From assembly GCA_958496175.1 (NCBI GenBank), contig OY292278.1:6882001-6946000 (forward strand): a stretch of 64,000 nucleotides of DNA, read 5' to 3'. The translations under genes and the position numbers were made by a program. Position 1 is the stretch's first letter; the number at the start of each line of letters is the position of its first letter. Below, piece by piece: positions 1 through 10,428 of this stretch. The notes under the pieces were generated by a model, which was not told the origin of the DNA, ran no database searches, and saw nothing but the letters and a program-made list of their open reading frames with translations. Source of the DNA: Sisyra terminalis (lineage: Eukaryota; Arthropoda; Insecta; Neuroptera; Sisyridae).

Positions 1-176
1 AAAATACTGAAGAGTTACTTTGATCGTTTTCTCTGCATTCTGAATTAGCCAAAAATTAGTTAAATTTCAAAGAGAATATATCTTCAAATTTGCCGAAAAT
101 TTAAAAAGATTTTTACCTTTGTATGATAAGAAATAGTCTTTTAAATTATTAACGTAGAACAGTTAATAATAACTAA

Positions 177-425
177 TTTTTGATGCAATATTTTCTTCTG
201 CTTGATTTACTTCTAAGATTTTCGCGAACTTCTATTGGATTGAACATAAATCTTGATTCAATTACTTCTTAAACTTTTTGTCTTTAAACTTAATTGGTTT
301 ATCTTCGCGTTTTTTGTCACCAGTATCAAAATTACCACATTTCAATCGACAGAGTATAAATTTGCATACTTTTATTGAAGAACCATGTTTCCCATATACT
401 TCAAACAGCCAGCAATGTCCATCGG
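177..425 (-). pseudogene. Mariner transposase N-terminal fragment (array unit 1)
   Basis: On the minus strand, with frame breaks, the unit reads KCGNFDTGDKKREDKP, then IKFKDKKFKK and FAKILEVNQA. This follows the mariner pattern of GDF-DTxDKxRSGRP, a KFxDEEL block and an LxVNQATISKRL helix-turn-helix. Internal stops make it dead. It matches the fuller mariner relic at 48.1-49.0 kb. Confidence 0.7.
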
Positions 426-530
426 TAGCAATTTTCTTTGATTTGAAACCAAAATACTGAAGAGTTACTTGGATCGATTGCTCTGCATTCTGGATTAGCC
501 TAAAATTAGTTAAATTTTAAAGACAATATA

Positions 531-772
531 TGCACCATTTATTTTGAAAGTGAGTTAAGTCTGTTTGAAGAACAATCCCTATAGTATTATCATTTTAACC
601 ATAAGATACTAAGGAGGAGTAAATAATGAAATAATGAAAAAATGAAATTAGTAATTTCTGAAAACTTAACAGTTAAATAATTAACATACTTTGTTCTAGT
701 TACAAGAAGAAGAATTACCATATAGACCGTCCTTGAAAATGGACTTACGCCACTTTCAAAATAAACGAGTCA
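531..772. mobile_element. MITE in array unit 2, TA target site
   Basis: The 242-bp insert is flanked by TA on both sides. Its ends are inverted: TGCACCATTTATTTTGAAAG on the left, and on the right the reverse complement starts TGACTCGTTTATTTTGAAAG. Array unit 1 lacks it and reads straight through at one TA, so it is the empty site. The TA target and length fit a Tc1/mariner-type MITE. There is no coding capacity. Confidence 0.85.
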
Positions 773-871
773 TATCTTCAAATTTGCCGAAAAGTTAAAA
801 AGATTTTTATCTTTGAATGATAAGAAATAGAGTTTTAAATTATTAACTTATAACAGTTAGGAATAACTAAT

Positions 872-1120
872 TTTCGATGCAATATGTTCTTCTGCTTGAT
901 TTACTTCTAAGATTTTTGCGTACTTCTATTGTATTTGACATAAATCTTGATTCAATAACTTCTTCAACTTTTCATCTTTAAACTTGATCGGTTTATTTTC
1001 GCATTTTTTGTCACCGGTATCAAAATTTCCACGTTTCAAACGCCAAAATAAAAATTTGCATATTCATTTTGGTGAACCATGTTTCCCATATACTTAAAAC
1101 GTCCAACGATGTCCATCGGT
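872..1120 (-). pseudogene. Mariner transposase N-terminal fragment (array unit 2)
   Basis: This is the same segment as in unit 1 with different lesions. The minus strand reads GNFDTGDKKCENKP, then FKDEKLKKLLNQDLCQIQ, a stop, and AKILEVNQA. It is slightly closer to a mariner consensus than unit 1. The third unit retains only the edge of this region. Confidence 0.7.
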
Positions 1121-1237
1121 TTTCCTTTTTTTATTTGACACAAAAATCCTGAAGAGCTTCTTCGATCGATTGCTCTGCATTCTGGATTAGCCTAAAATTA
1201 GTTAAAGACAATATATTTTAATTTTAAAGACAATATA

Positions 1238-1494
1238 TGCGCCGTTTATTTTGAAAGTGAGTTAAGTCCATTTTAAGAACAATCCCTGTAGTATTATCAT
1301 TTTTAACCATAGGAACATAAGACACCAAGAAGGAGGAAATAATTGGCATTTTTGTTAACATCTTAAATGAAATCAATAATTTCTGAAAATTTAGCAGTCA
1401 AAAATTTATCATACTCTGTTCTAGTTACAAGAAGAATCACCATATAGACCGTCCTTGAAAATGGACTTACACCCCTTTCAAAATAAACGAGTCA
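1238..1494. mobile_element. MITE in array unit 3, same site
   Basis: A 257-bp copy of the element at 531-772 sits at the same place in its unit, again between TA dinucleotides. Its terminal repeats contain TTATTTTGAAAGTG. The shared position means the unit was duplicated after insertion. Confidence 0.85.
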
Positions 1495-1617
1495 TAGCTT
1501 CAAATTTGCCGAAAATTAAAAAAGATTTTTACCTTTGTATAATAAGAAATAGTCTTAAATTATTAACATAGAACAGTTAACTATAACTAATTTTTGATGC
1601 AATATTTTTTTGCTAAA

Positions 1618-2110
1618 ATTTAAATACATATTTTGTAATTTTGCGATGAGTTACTCATTTTCTTGTAAGTAATTAAGTTCATTAAACATTTGTTAAATGA
1701 GCCTTGAGTTGAAAATTTCGTGCATTCATTAAAAATTACAGCTAAAAGAAATAAAGAAATAAAAAAGTTTGCATTTTTCTTTTTGAAATTGCACAAAAAA
1801 TCGGCCAGTGGTTCATTTTTTTCCCCATCATTTAATTTAGGACAATGTTGCGGTATGATTCCACTGCATTTTTGGTCATTTATCAAACGTATAATCGAGT
1901 TTCATAATTATTTTTGCCACTTGTAAGATTAATAAGATAAGGGGGAAATTTTTATTGGAAGCCAATTTCGTGTGATTGTTGGAGCTTGAGAAAAGCGTAG
2001 GTTAAGTGGGTGAAGAGATTAAAAAAAGCCGTTCCAATCGTTAGGGACGAGAAAAATGTGTGTAATGTGGCTAAAAATACAGTGGTTAGATATATGAAAT
2101 GTTGATGTTG
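1618..2110. other. AT-rich spacer, no gene seen
   Basis: Unique-looking AT-rich sequence between the mariner array and the GC-richer island. The short open frames on both strands are low-complexity and match nothing I recognise. Confidence 0.5.
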
Positions 2111-2460
2111 ATGATGCACTATGGCTAAAAATAGTGGGCGCCGCGACGGACGTTTCGATCGTCACGAAACTTTTCGCCGAATGTTTAGTTGCGTTTCGAT
2201 ATTTGTCACACGATTCTTGCGAGTTTATACCGACCAACGGCAAATGCGGTGGGCCACGGTGGGCCACCGCCGAGTTGTGGGCAATAATAATTGGCCGATG
2301 GAATTTTTCGAGTCTTTGCTTTCATTCGAAACACTTTTCGCTTGTGCGTTCCGCATTTTTCTTTTCGTTCGTCGACGTTCTCATCTGTCACGACGGTGGC
2401 AAATGAGATTTATTTGTCTCATTAAGTCGTGTCACTTCGTTTTTGAAATGCTGTCAACTT
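2111..2460. other. GC-rich unique island
   Basis: GC content rises sharply over about 350 bp, with many CG dinucleotides and a GGGCCACGGTGGGCCACC direct repeat near 2252. Overlapping open frames of 82-113 codons exist on both strands, as expected from higher GC. None has a recognisable domain or clear splice sites. It could be a regulatory element, a CpG-rich promoter or an old exon. Confidence 0.35.
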
Positions 2461-2921
2461 AGCACCCAACCAAAATACTACAACTAATCCATTTCAAATT
2501 AACAAATATTGAAATGAATTTGGAATTTTTTTTTTTTTGGATAGAATTTCCCAAACTTTCCATGTTTGTTTTGGAGGAAAAACTTTTGAAATTATAACAA
2601 TTTTATAGTAAAAAGAAAATCGAATGACAATTCCAGAACTTTATTTTCTTTTCTGTTGGAAAAACAATAACGTTAATCGTTTAACTTTACTAGAAATGTA
2701 GTTTTTAAACTTTCAACTTAAACTTTTTAAATTCCGGAATTGTCAAAGATTTAATCAAATTATCTAAGATATTTCCTTATTTAATGATTTACAAACTTGT
2801 TTTTAAATATAAGAATTTCTTTTACAAATTAAAAATAATTATCACTTTAATCTAAGTCTTACAAATTCAATTAACTAAAACCAATTGGTTTGAGTAAAGA
2901 ATTCTTCATTTACATAAACAT

Positions 2922-4727
2922 TAGACTGATTCAAAAAAAATTATGAATTTTTTTTATCTAATTATATCAAAAATATTGTTGGGAGTGACAAAAAAAAAAT
3001 CCTGGGAAAATTCAAGCTCTTAATATTAATATTAAGAGGTGCCGCATCGCAAATTTCGGTTTTCCTTTTACTTAACATGAGAACAATATTCTCTTGCACT
3101 TTGGAATTTTATAGCTCACGTTGGTGACAATATTTCGGAATGACCAAGGTATATTCTTGTAGAAAATTGAATGATCTACAAAAAAGGTCTCAAACAAGTT
3201 TTTGATATATTTATTCTTTCAAAAGTTATTCGAGGTTAAAGTTGAACTTAAAAGAAATTTTAATATTTTTTCAATTTTTTGACGCAACCATCAATTTAAT
3301 GAGAAAATTTTATTGGACATTTTTTGTAGAGCACTTTTTTTTCTATATTCTATAACTTATCTCCATAAAAGTTTTTGATATTTTTTACAGGTTCTTAGTA
3401 ATAAAAATATAATAATTCAGGGAATATTATTAATTTAAAACAATAAAATTACGAATATTTTCAATTTAATGCAAATAACTTAGGACCTATGAAAAATATC
3501 AAAAAATTTTACAGAGATAAGTTATAGAAAAAAAGTGCTCTACAAAAAATGTTCTACCTATAAAATTTTCTCATAAAATTAATGGTTGCGCCAAAAAATT
3601 GAAAAAATATTACTTTTAATTAATTATTATAATATTAATATATTAATATTATTAATATTATTATTATATTATATATAATTATATATATTTATTATATATA
3701 TATATTTATTATTATATATATATTATATATAATTATTATATATATATATAATTATTATATATAATAATTATATATAATTATATATATATAATTATATATA
3801 ATAATATATTATTAATATTAATATTAATATATAAAATAATATTAATATTAAGAGGTATCGCATCGCAAATTACAATTTTCCATTTGAATAACATGGGAAC
3901 AATATTCTCTTGCATTTTGGAATTTTATAGCTCACGTAGGTGACAATATTTCGGAATAGCCAAGGTATATTCTGGTAGAAAATTGAACGATCTACAAAAA
4001 TGGTTTGTTACAAGTTTTTAATATATTTATTTCTTCAAAAGTTATTCGAGGTCAAAGGTGAACTATAGAGAAATTTTAATATTTTTTCAATTTTTTGACG
4101 CAACCATCAATTTTATGAGAAAATTTTTTAGGACATTTTATGTAGAGCACTTTTTTTTTCTATAAATTATCTGTATAAAAGTTTTTGATATTTTTCACAG
4201 GTCCTAAGTTATTTGCATTAAACTGAAAATTCCCTGAATTATTATATTTTTATCATTTTTTTTTTATTTTAATTAAATAACTTGGGACCTGTGAAAAATA
4301 TTAAATTTTTCAAAGAGATAAGTTATAGAAAAAAAAGTGCTCTACAAAAAATGTCCTATAAAATTTTCTCATAAAACTGATGGTTGCGTCAAAAAATTGA
4401 AAAAATTTTAAAATTTCTTTTTAGTTCAACTTTGACCTCCAATTACTTTTGAAGGAATAAATATATCAAAAACTTGTCACCTTTTTTGTAGATCGTTCAA
4501 TTTTCTACAAATTGGTCATTCCGAAATATTGTCACCAATGTGACCTATAAAATTCCAAAGTGCAAGAGAATATTGTTCCCATGTTATTTAAATGGAAAAT
4601 CGAAATTTGCGATGCGGCACCTCTTAATATTAAGAGCTTAAATTTTCCCAGGCTTTTTGTGTCATTCCCAACAATATTTTCGATATAATTAAGAAAAAAA
4701 AATCATCATTTTTTTTGAATCAGTCTT
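2922..4727. mobile_element. Foldback element, TAGACTG termini, tandem double hairpin
   Basis: The left end is TAGACTGATTC and the right end GAATCAGTCTT. Both flanks carry ATAAACAT (2914-2921 and 4728-4735), an 8-bp target duplication. Inside, the order is left arm (2922-3420), partial right arm (3420-3600), an AT microsatellite, a second left arm (3843-4240) and a right arm (4250-4727). Arms share motifs such as GCTCTACAAAAAA and CTTAATATTAATATTAAGAG. There is no coding capacity, so it is non-autonomous. Confidence 0.75.
3603..3842. repeat. AT microsatellite inside the foldback
   Basis: About 240 bp built almost only of A and T, in ATATAT, TTATTA and TAATAT runs. It sits where two hairpins of the surrounding foldback element join, a likely site of replication slippage. 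Confidence 0.9.
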
Positions 4728-4735
4728 ATAAACAT

Positions 4736-6187
4736 TATAAAGATTTATAATTAAACATAAAAACTTTGAACCAAAACCGAGGAATTGGAAACACAATTAT
4801 GAAAAGTGTCGAAAGTTATAAACGATAATGGAGAAAATTTAAGTTTTTGTTCAATAAAATCATTGAAATTTCGATGCAAGAAATGTAACAATATATATTA
4901 TTTGGGTTAACCTTTATTTCTCGACCCAATTATTTCGAGTTTTGCAAAACTATTTCATTAGTCATAGACATGAATCGATGAATTTTCAATAAGAAAAACA
5001 AACTTTCGTTTTACATTATTTTATTAAATGAAATATTCAAATGATTTCAATTGCCCAATCATACGTAATGTACAGTGAGCTTTAAAGTTCCTTTGTTTTG
5101 TTTTTTTTCTCATGAAAAAGCGCGTTGTTAATAAATTTATTTGGACAAAGCAAAAAAATTATTTAATTATTTGAAAATGATTTAAACAGCAAAACATTTC
5201 TGATACATTAATTTTCTCTATTTTTCGTTTTGCGTTGAATGTTGAAGTTAATGAATTGTTGGTCTAATTGAAAACAATGATTAAATTTATGAATTTTAAA
5301 TGATTTTCGAGTGGTAAAGAAATTAAATTCGTCACATTTGAGGAAGTAAAAAAAAAAAATATAGCGTATCTCATAAATCTCATGCGTACGAAAAAAAAAT
5401 TACTCTTTTGAAAAAATGCCAAAAAATTCATACAATTTTAAAATTTTTTAGACAAACAATTCGTCATTCTTACTTAAATTTTGAGATTATAACGTTGTAG
5501 ACATGTTAAGATGTTGATTAATTTCCCGAAAATCAAGAATTTTCAATGAATATTACAGTTTTGGGGCAAGTAAAAAATTACATGTTTAATCTTTGAAATT
5601 TTTCTATTACTTTTTGTAGTCAAGTCGATTTTTTATTTGTGCATTGAATAAATCATCCAATATCTATTTCTCCCAAAGCAAGTTCGTTCAATTTAATTCT
5701 TCATTCGTCTTTCACAGTTCAGTTGCACATTAGTTTTTCGAACGATTCCAATGTTACACAAAAGTGCAAAAATTTGCAAACACCAAAGATAAATTGGTAC
5801 CAAAAGAATAGGGAATTTTGCAAGTTTATAAAGATATAAATAAGAAAAATGATGCAAAAATCGAAATCTCGCATTTGCATTTGTTTGGCTCGTGTTATTT
5901 TTTTAAGATTTACCAAGCAGATTTGAAAGATTTATAGCAAAGAAATGCATGATTGATCAATTTGAAATTGTTTGATTTGTTATGTTGTTGTGTTACTTTA
6001 AAGTTTCAAGATGAATTTACAAAGATAAACATGAAAATATAAAGCTCAATGCTTGAAATTTATCAAGTTGCACAAATCACTAAATGTTTTGCTAAGAGAT
6101 TTCTTCAACTTGTTATGAAAATTCTTTCTATTTGGATTTTTTGTTTATAATCAATATAACATAATTAGTTTTCAATCACTGATACTT
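4736..6187. other. AT-rich spacer, no gene seen
   Basis: About 1.45 kb of AT-rich, apparently single-copy sequence between two foldback elements. The only notable open frame, 65 codons on the minus strand near 5719-5916, is hydrophobic and unrecognised. Confidence 0.5.
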
Positions 6188-6255
6188 GGGGCATTTCACG
6201 TGAAGCGGACAACCAAAAAAAAAAATTGATGTTCTGAATTTTTTTCATATTTGAC

Positions 6256-6897
6256 AAAATTTTTAAAATATTTTTCAAGTTTTTTTTTATGCTTAAGTAT
6301 ATTTGTCTCCATTTAAAAAAAATAAATTGTGCATTATTTATCGCTTAGTTAAATATTTATTAATAAAAAAAGTAAAGTTTTCATTATACATATATTATGA
6401 TATATTTCAGTATTAGGGAAAAACAATTTTTTGAAAAATCTTTTGAAGGTTAATTTAATCGCCAAAACATAAGACAACATTTTTATAGAGCAGTTAATTT
6501 CCAACAAAAATTTGTATTGCGCATTGTATAAGAGTCATTTAATGTCGAGTTATAAAATTCATAAATAAAACTGAAATTTGTCTTAAAATAATCAAAATTA
6601 AACCCTTAATATCTTTCAAATGGTGAGGCTTACGGAAAAAATATAGAATACCTTTTTTGTAGAGCATTAAATTTCCTAAAAAATTCATTCAAAACATTTT
6701 TCTGTACAATCGATAAATGATGAGGTATGAATTTTTTTCTATTGGTCTGAGAAAAAAATACAAAACTGCTATGCGGAGGATCTTCCTATTAAAATTAAGA
6801 GCTCATACTTGGTGAGAATTTTTTTAAGGTGTCCTGCAACCCATTTTTCCGTGTCACTTGTAAAAAAAAAAATACTTGATTTTTTGGACCCACCCTA
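6256..6897. mobile_element. Right part of a nested TAGGGTGGGTC foldback (truncated)
   Basis: The segment ends GACCCACCCTA and matches the right half of the complete element at 50281-51697, including the GATGCGGAGG and AAGAGCTCATACTTGG blocks. The left half is missing, and the break joins directly to the outer arm. Confidence 0.7.
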
Positions 6898-7490
6898 ATA
6901 TTTACTATCCTATTTAAGCGTATTTGATGCTCTAACAATGTTGTTGGGTAATAATTATTCAAATTAAAATAGTACTTATTGAAAAATATATAAATAGGAA
7001 GCAATAGTATAAAATAAATTTCGTTATAAGTAATAAAATCGTCTGCTAGCCAAAGGGGTTAAATGATTGTAGTGAACGTGCTTCATAAACCGCATGTTAA
7101 ACTAAAACTTTCATTTCCTCTCAATTTTCCAAGTGATCGTACCCCTTCCATAGCAAAGTTGTACAAAATATATTCTCTCCTCTCTTCGTTAAAACAATTA
7201 GTACAACTTTGTACAAATATGCTGTGGAATGGGTACGACCACTTGGAAAATTGAGGGGAAATGAAAGTTTAAGTTTAACATGGGGTTTATGGAGCACATT
7301 CATTCTAGTCATTTAACCCCTTTGGCTAGCAGACGATCTTATTACTTATCTTGAAATTTTTTTTATACTATTGCTTCCTATTTATACTTTGTCAATAAGT
7401 ACTTTTTTAATTTGAATAACCCAACAACATTGTTAGAGCATTAAATACGCTTAAGTAGGGTAGTTAATATAAATATTGCAGCTTTAGTGT
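6898..7490. repeat. Palindromic core, centre near 7185
   Basis: The arms mirror each other. TTTAAGCGTATTTGATGCTC on the left is answered by its reverse complement on the right. CTGCTAGCCAAAGGGGTTAA occurs in both arms. Because of the symmetry, near-identical 63-codon frames ([16 protein letters not shown]) open on both strands, and these are not genes. The matching core in copy 2 spans about 52130-52725. Confidence 0.8.
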
Positions 7491-7909
7491 TATATCGCGT
7501 AAACCAATTGACCTAAGGTAGCTAGGGTACGACAGGTATGTACTTTAATTCCTCTATCTCCTAAAATATTGCAGAACCCATTATGAAACTTCTGGTGTAT
7601 CATAAGTATACTTTAGGCTATATTTTGAAATAAAACAATCAAAAATCAAAATGGTCAAAGTTACTAAAATTCTGATTTGAAAAGTTTACTTCCGGTTTTG
7701 TATATTAAAAAAAAAAATGTCTAGTTTTATTTTTTATTTAGAAAGAACAGTTAATTTTCTATTTAAATCACCATATTTAATATTTTTAAAAAAAAAATTA
7801 GTTCGAAAAAATTTTTTGAAAAAATTACGAATTTCAAAACAGACAATTCTTTAGAAGCGTCCAACTTGGCAAATAATCTTCATTTGAAAAAAATACTTTG
7901 TATCCACAT

Positions 7910-8751
7910 TGAAGTGGTCCTTAATAAGGGTGTTTTTGAATTTCTTTGCTCCCAGGAGCTCAAATGCTTCCTAAGTGGTAAAAAAAAAATCTCTGAAAAT
8001 TTGAGCTTTTAACATTAACTTTAAAATAATCAGCTTTCCATTTTTAGTTTCTCATGGAAATAACGTGGGAAAAATTTAATTTGTTCTTTAGAATTCCATA
8101 ACTCAGCGACAAATAAATCGAAAGTAATTAAACGTGTCATTTTTATTGAAAATTTAACGCTCTACAAGAAAGAGCTTTCATGATTTTTCGCTAAATCAAT
8201 TGGCTTAAGAGTTATTGGCTTAAGAATGCGACAGTTATGGTCCATGAAAATATAATGCATTTTTTAACTGAGCAATGGAAAGATGGTAGAGTTGGTTGTA
8301 TAGCTAATATAGTATTTGCTTCTATTTGATCATAAATACAAATTTTGCATACGAAATTTGATATATTTCGTAAAAATAAGTATTTACTTAATAATTATAA
8401 TTGATAATATTAATAATTATATAATAATTAAACTTTGAGCTCGAATATCTCTTAAGCCAATAGATTTAGTGAAAAATCATAAAAGGTCTTTTTTGTAAAG
8501 CGTTATATTTACAATAAACATGACGCGATTAGTAACTTTCGATTTATTTGTCGTTGAGTTATGGAATTCTAAAGAACAAATTAAGTTTTTCCACGTTATT
8601 TTCATATGAAATTTAAGTTGGTAAGTGGACTATCTTAAAGTTAATATTAAGAGCTCAAATTTTCAGGGATTTTTTTATTTTATCAATTTGGAAGCATTTG
8701 AGCATCTGGGAGCAAGGAAATTCAAAAATACCACTTTTAAGGATTAACCAA
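7910..8751. mobile_element. Nested TGGTCC-type foldback, copy 1
   Basis: It is 842 bp and flanked by ATCCACAT on both sides (7902-7909 and 8752-8759), an 8-bp target duplication. The arms mirror each other: TTTGAATTTCTTTGCTCCC on the left, GGGAGCAAGGAAATTCAAA on the right. There is no coding capacity. Confidence 0.8.
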
Positions 8752-8959
8752 ATCCACATTCATACTTACTAGAAGTGCAATTATGCCACATATGAACAAA
8801 TTTCAGAACATCACCTTTTTTTCGGCTGGCCGCTTCACGTGAAATGCCACACATGTAAGATTGAAAAAATGTTAATCTCTTTTTCATTTAAAGTATTAAT
8901 TTATGGTAAAGAGATTTATTCGACTGAAATTCTATTTATTGAAAGAATTTTCTCCTTAA

Positions 8960-9185
8960 ACGGTCAGCCAATTAAGTTTTAATATTTTAAAAAAAAAAAT
9001 AATTCGAAAATTTTTTTTTGAAAAAATACGAATTTCAAAACCGACAATTCTTTAAAAGCGTATAACTTGGCAAATAATCATCATTGGAAAAAAATATTTT
9101 GTATCCACATTCATACTTACTAGAACTACAATTATACCGAATATGAACAATTTTTCGTTGTCCGCTTCACGTTAAATGCCTCACT
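8960..9185. mobile_element. Extra right-arm fragment of the TTTCACGTGAAG foldback
   Basis: About 200 bp beyond copy 1, the right-arm sequence recurs (ACGAATTTCAAAAC, ATCCACATTCATACTTACTAG) and ends CCGCTTCACGTTAAATGCC. It lacks the nested insertion, so it preserves an empty version of the ATCCACAT site. Confidence 0.75.
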
Positions 9186-9239
9186 TTTAAAAGTCAAAAC
9201 CATGTTAAATTCGTTAAATTCAATTCCAATCAAAACAAC

Positions 9240-9860
9240 GAGTTAATTTCACTAATTTTTCGCGTGGAAAACTTTCTGGAGAGTACTGGAAACTGCCATT
9301 TGGTCGTCGTCGTATAATCTCAATTGTCCTGTTCAAAGTTTGAATATTTGTCTAAGAGGCTCATCACCATTTCAATTCATTTTCCCCACATTGCTCGATT
9401 TGAGTTGATTCAATGCTCAACACTATCAATGAATGCAAATCTATTTGGCCATTTGTAGTGATGTCGCCAACCAAACACTCCACAGATCGGTCTCTGGAGA
9501 AACGCTACCGCTTTCCAATGTCCTTTAACTACCAACATCCTCGACATCTCACTCCCCCCATCGGCAATCCACTGCAACTTGAAAAATCCAACTCTCCAGA
9601 GATGAAATGTAACTGCAAAAGAGCAACGGGAATGAATAAAACGAGCGGTTTCTGTGTCTTGAATACAAACCGATCTATTTGTTTTATTGACGGTCAAGCC
9701 CATAATTCCGTCACACTCCACATTTATTATATTGCAGTGGGGCTGCAATAGGGGATGGAAATAAATTTCGAGACGCCACCAACCCTTATGCAACTGTCAT
9801 TCATCCCCATCGGCTCTATCATCATCATCATCACTCTCGCAATAAATCTGAAAAATACGC
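9240..9860. other. GC-richer unique block
   Basis: About 600 bp of less AT-rich, apparently single-copy sequence. Overlapping frames of 112 codons (+) and 127 codons (-) lie almost back to back, with no recognisable motif or codon pattern favouring either. A conserved non-coding element is more likely than a gene. Confidence 0.3.
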
Positions 9861-10428
9861 AAAACATTTTTGTAGTTTTCCGATTCGATATCTTGGTAAA
9901 ATCAAGAAAGTGGCCAATGCGCTAGACTTTTAATAATATATGACCGAATTGGATAGGGGGAGTGGGTTTTTGTGCCTGAAGGTTTTAGGGTAGATGCCAC
10001 TGATAGTGCTGAGTAAGATTACGACAAAGAGAGGAATTTGGTGCAGTTAGTTGACGTTTTCTCGACAATGTTTATTGTCGGAGTGTTTGCTTTTATTGTA
10101 AGACAATATAACGGGAAAGTTTTTCTTGGTTTTACGACTTGATAAACAAGAGATTTCAAAAGGTTTAATTTTGGGGTTGAAAATCACTTACTGTGTTTTC
10201 TTTGACCTAAAACTTGTCTTTTTTGCTAATTAAATTACCTTATAGATTGAAGAAAACGAGAAATTTTTTAAGTCATTTGATTTCTTTTAAAATAAAACGA
10301 TTTGAAAGGTTGATATTTCTTTAACGATTTTGAAAACTTAAATCATCTTTTAACGGGACAAAAATAGAGATTAAAAATAAGGGTACCTCCTTTTACTAGG
10401 TTTATCAAAAACAAGATAGACTATCTAC
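9861..10428. other. AT-rich spacer, no gene seen
   Basis: Nothing recognisable between the GC-richer block and the foldback element at 10429. Confidence 0.5.

Larger units (their letters stand above)
1..1617. repeat. Tandem array, about 450-bp mariner-fragment unit, three copies
   Basis: Units begin at 1, 451 and 1143 with the shared start AAAATACTGAAGAG or a close variant. The first unit is about 450 bp and the second 692 bp. The difference is a MITE insertion. The third copy also has the MITE and ends at about 1617, where similarity stops. The array starts at or before the window edge. Confidence 0.85.
6188..8848. mobile_element. Large palindromic foldback, TTTCACGTGAAG termini, copy 1
   Basis: The element starts GGGGCATTTCACGTGAAG and ends CTTCACGTGAAATGCC. 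The terminal repeat contains the palindrome TTCACGTGAA. The left arm is shortened. Nested inside are part of a GACCCACCC element (about 6256-6897), a palindromic core (6898-7490) and a complete TGGTCC element (7910-8751). A second copy with the same architecture lies at 50191-54062. I see no clear target duplication and no transposase. Confidence 0.75.

Noticed and set aside
2121..2462. Frames of 82-113 codons on both strands of the GC-rich island
   Set aside because: Antiparallel open frames are explained by high GC; no motif recognised.
7063..7312. Near-identical 63-codon frames on opposite strands (also at 52363-52554)
   Set aside because: They are the two arms of a palindrome read in mirror image, not genes.
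9410..9793. 127-codon (-) and 112-codon (+) overlapping frames
   Set aside because: Both strands are open over the same GC-richer block and neither shows a recognisable protein pattern.
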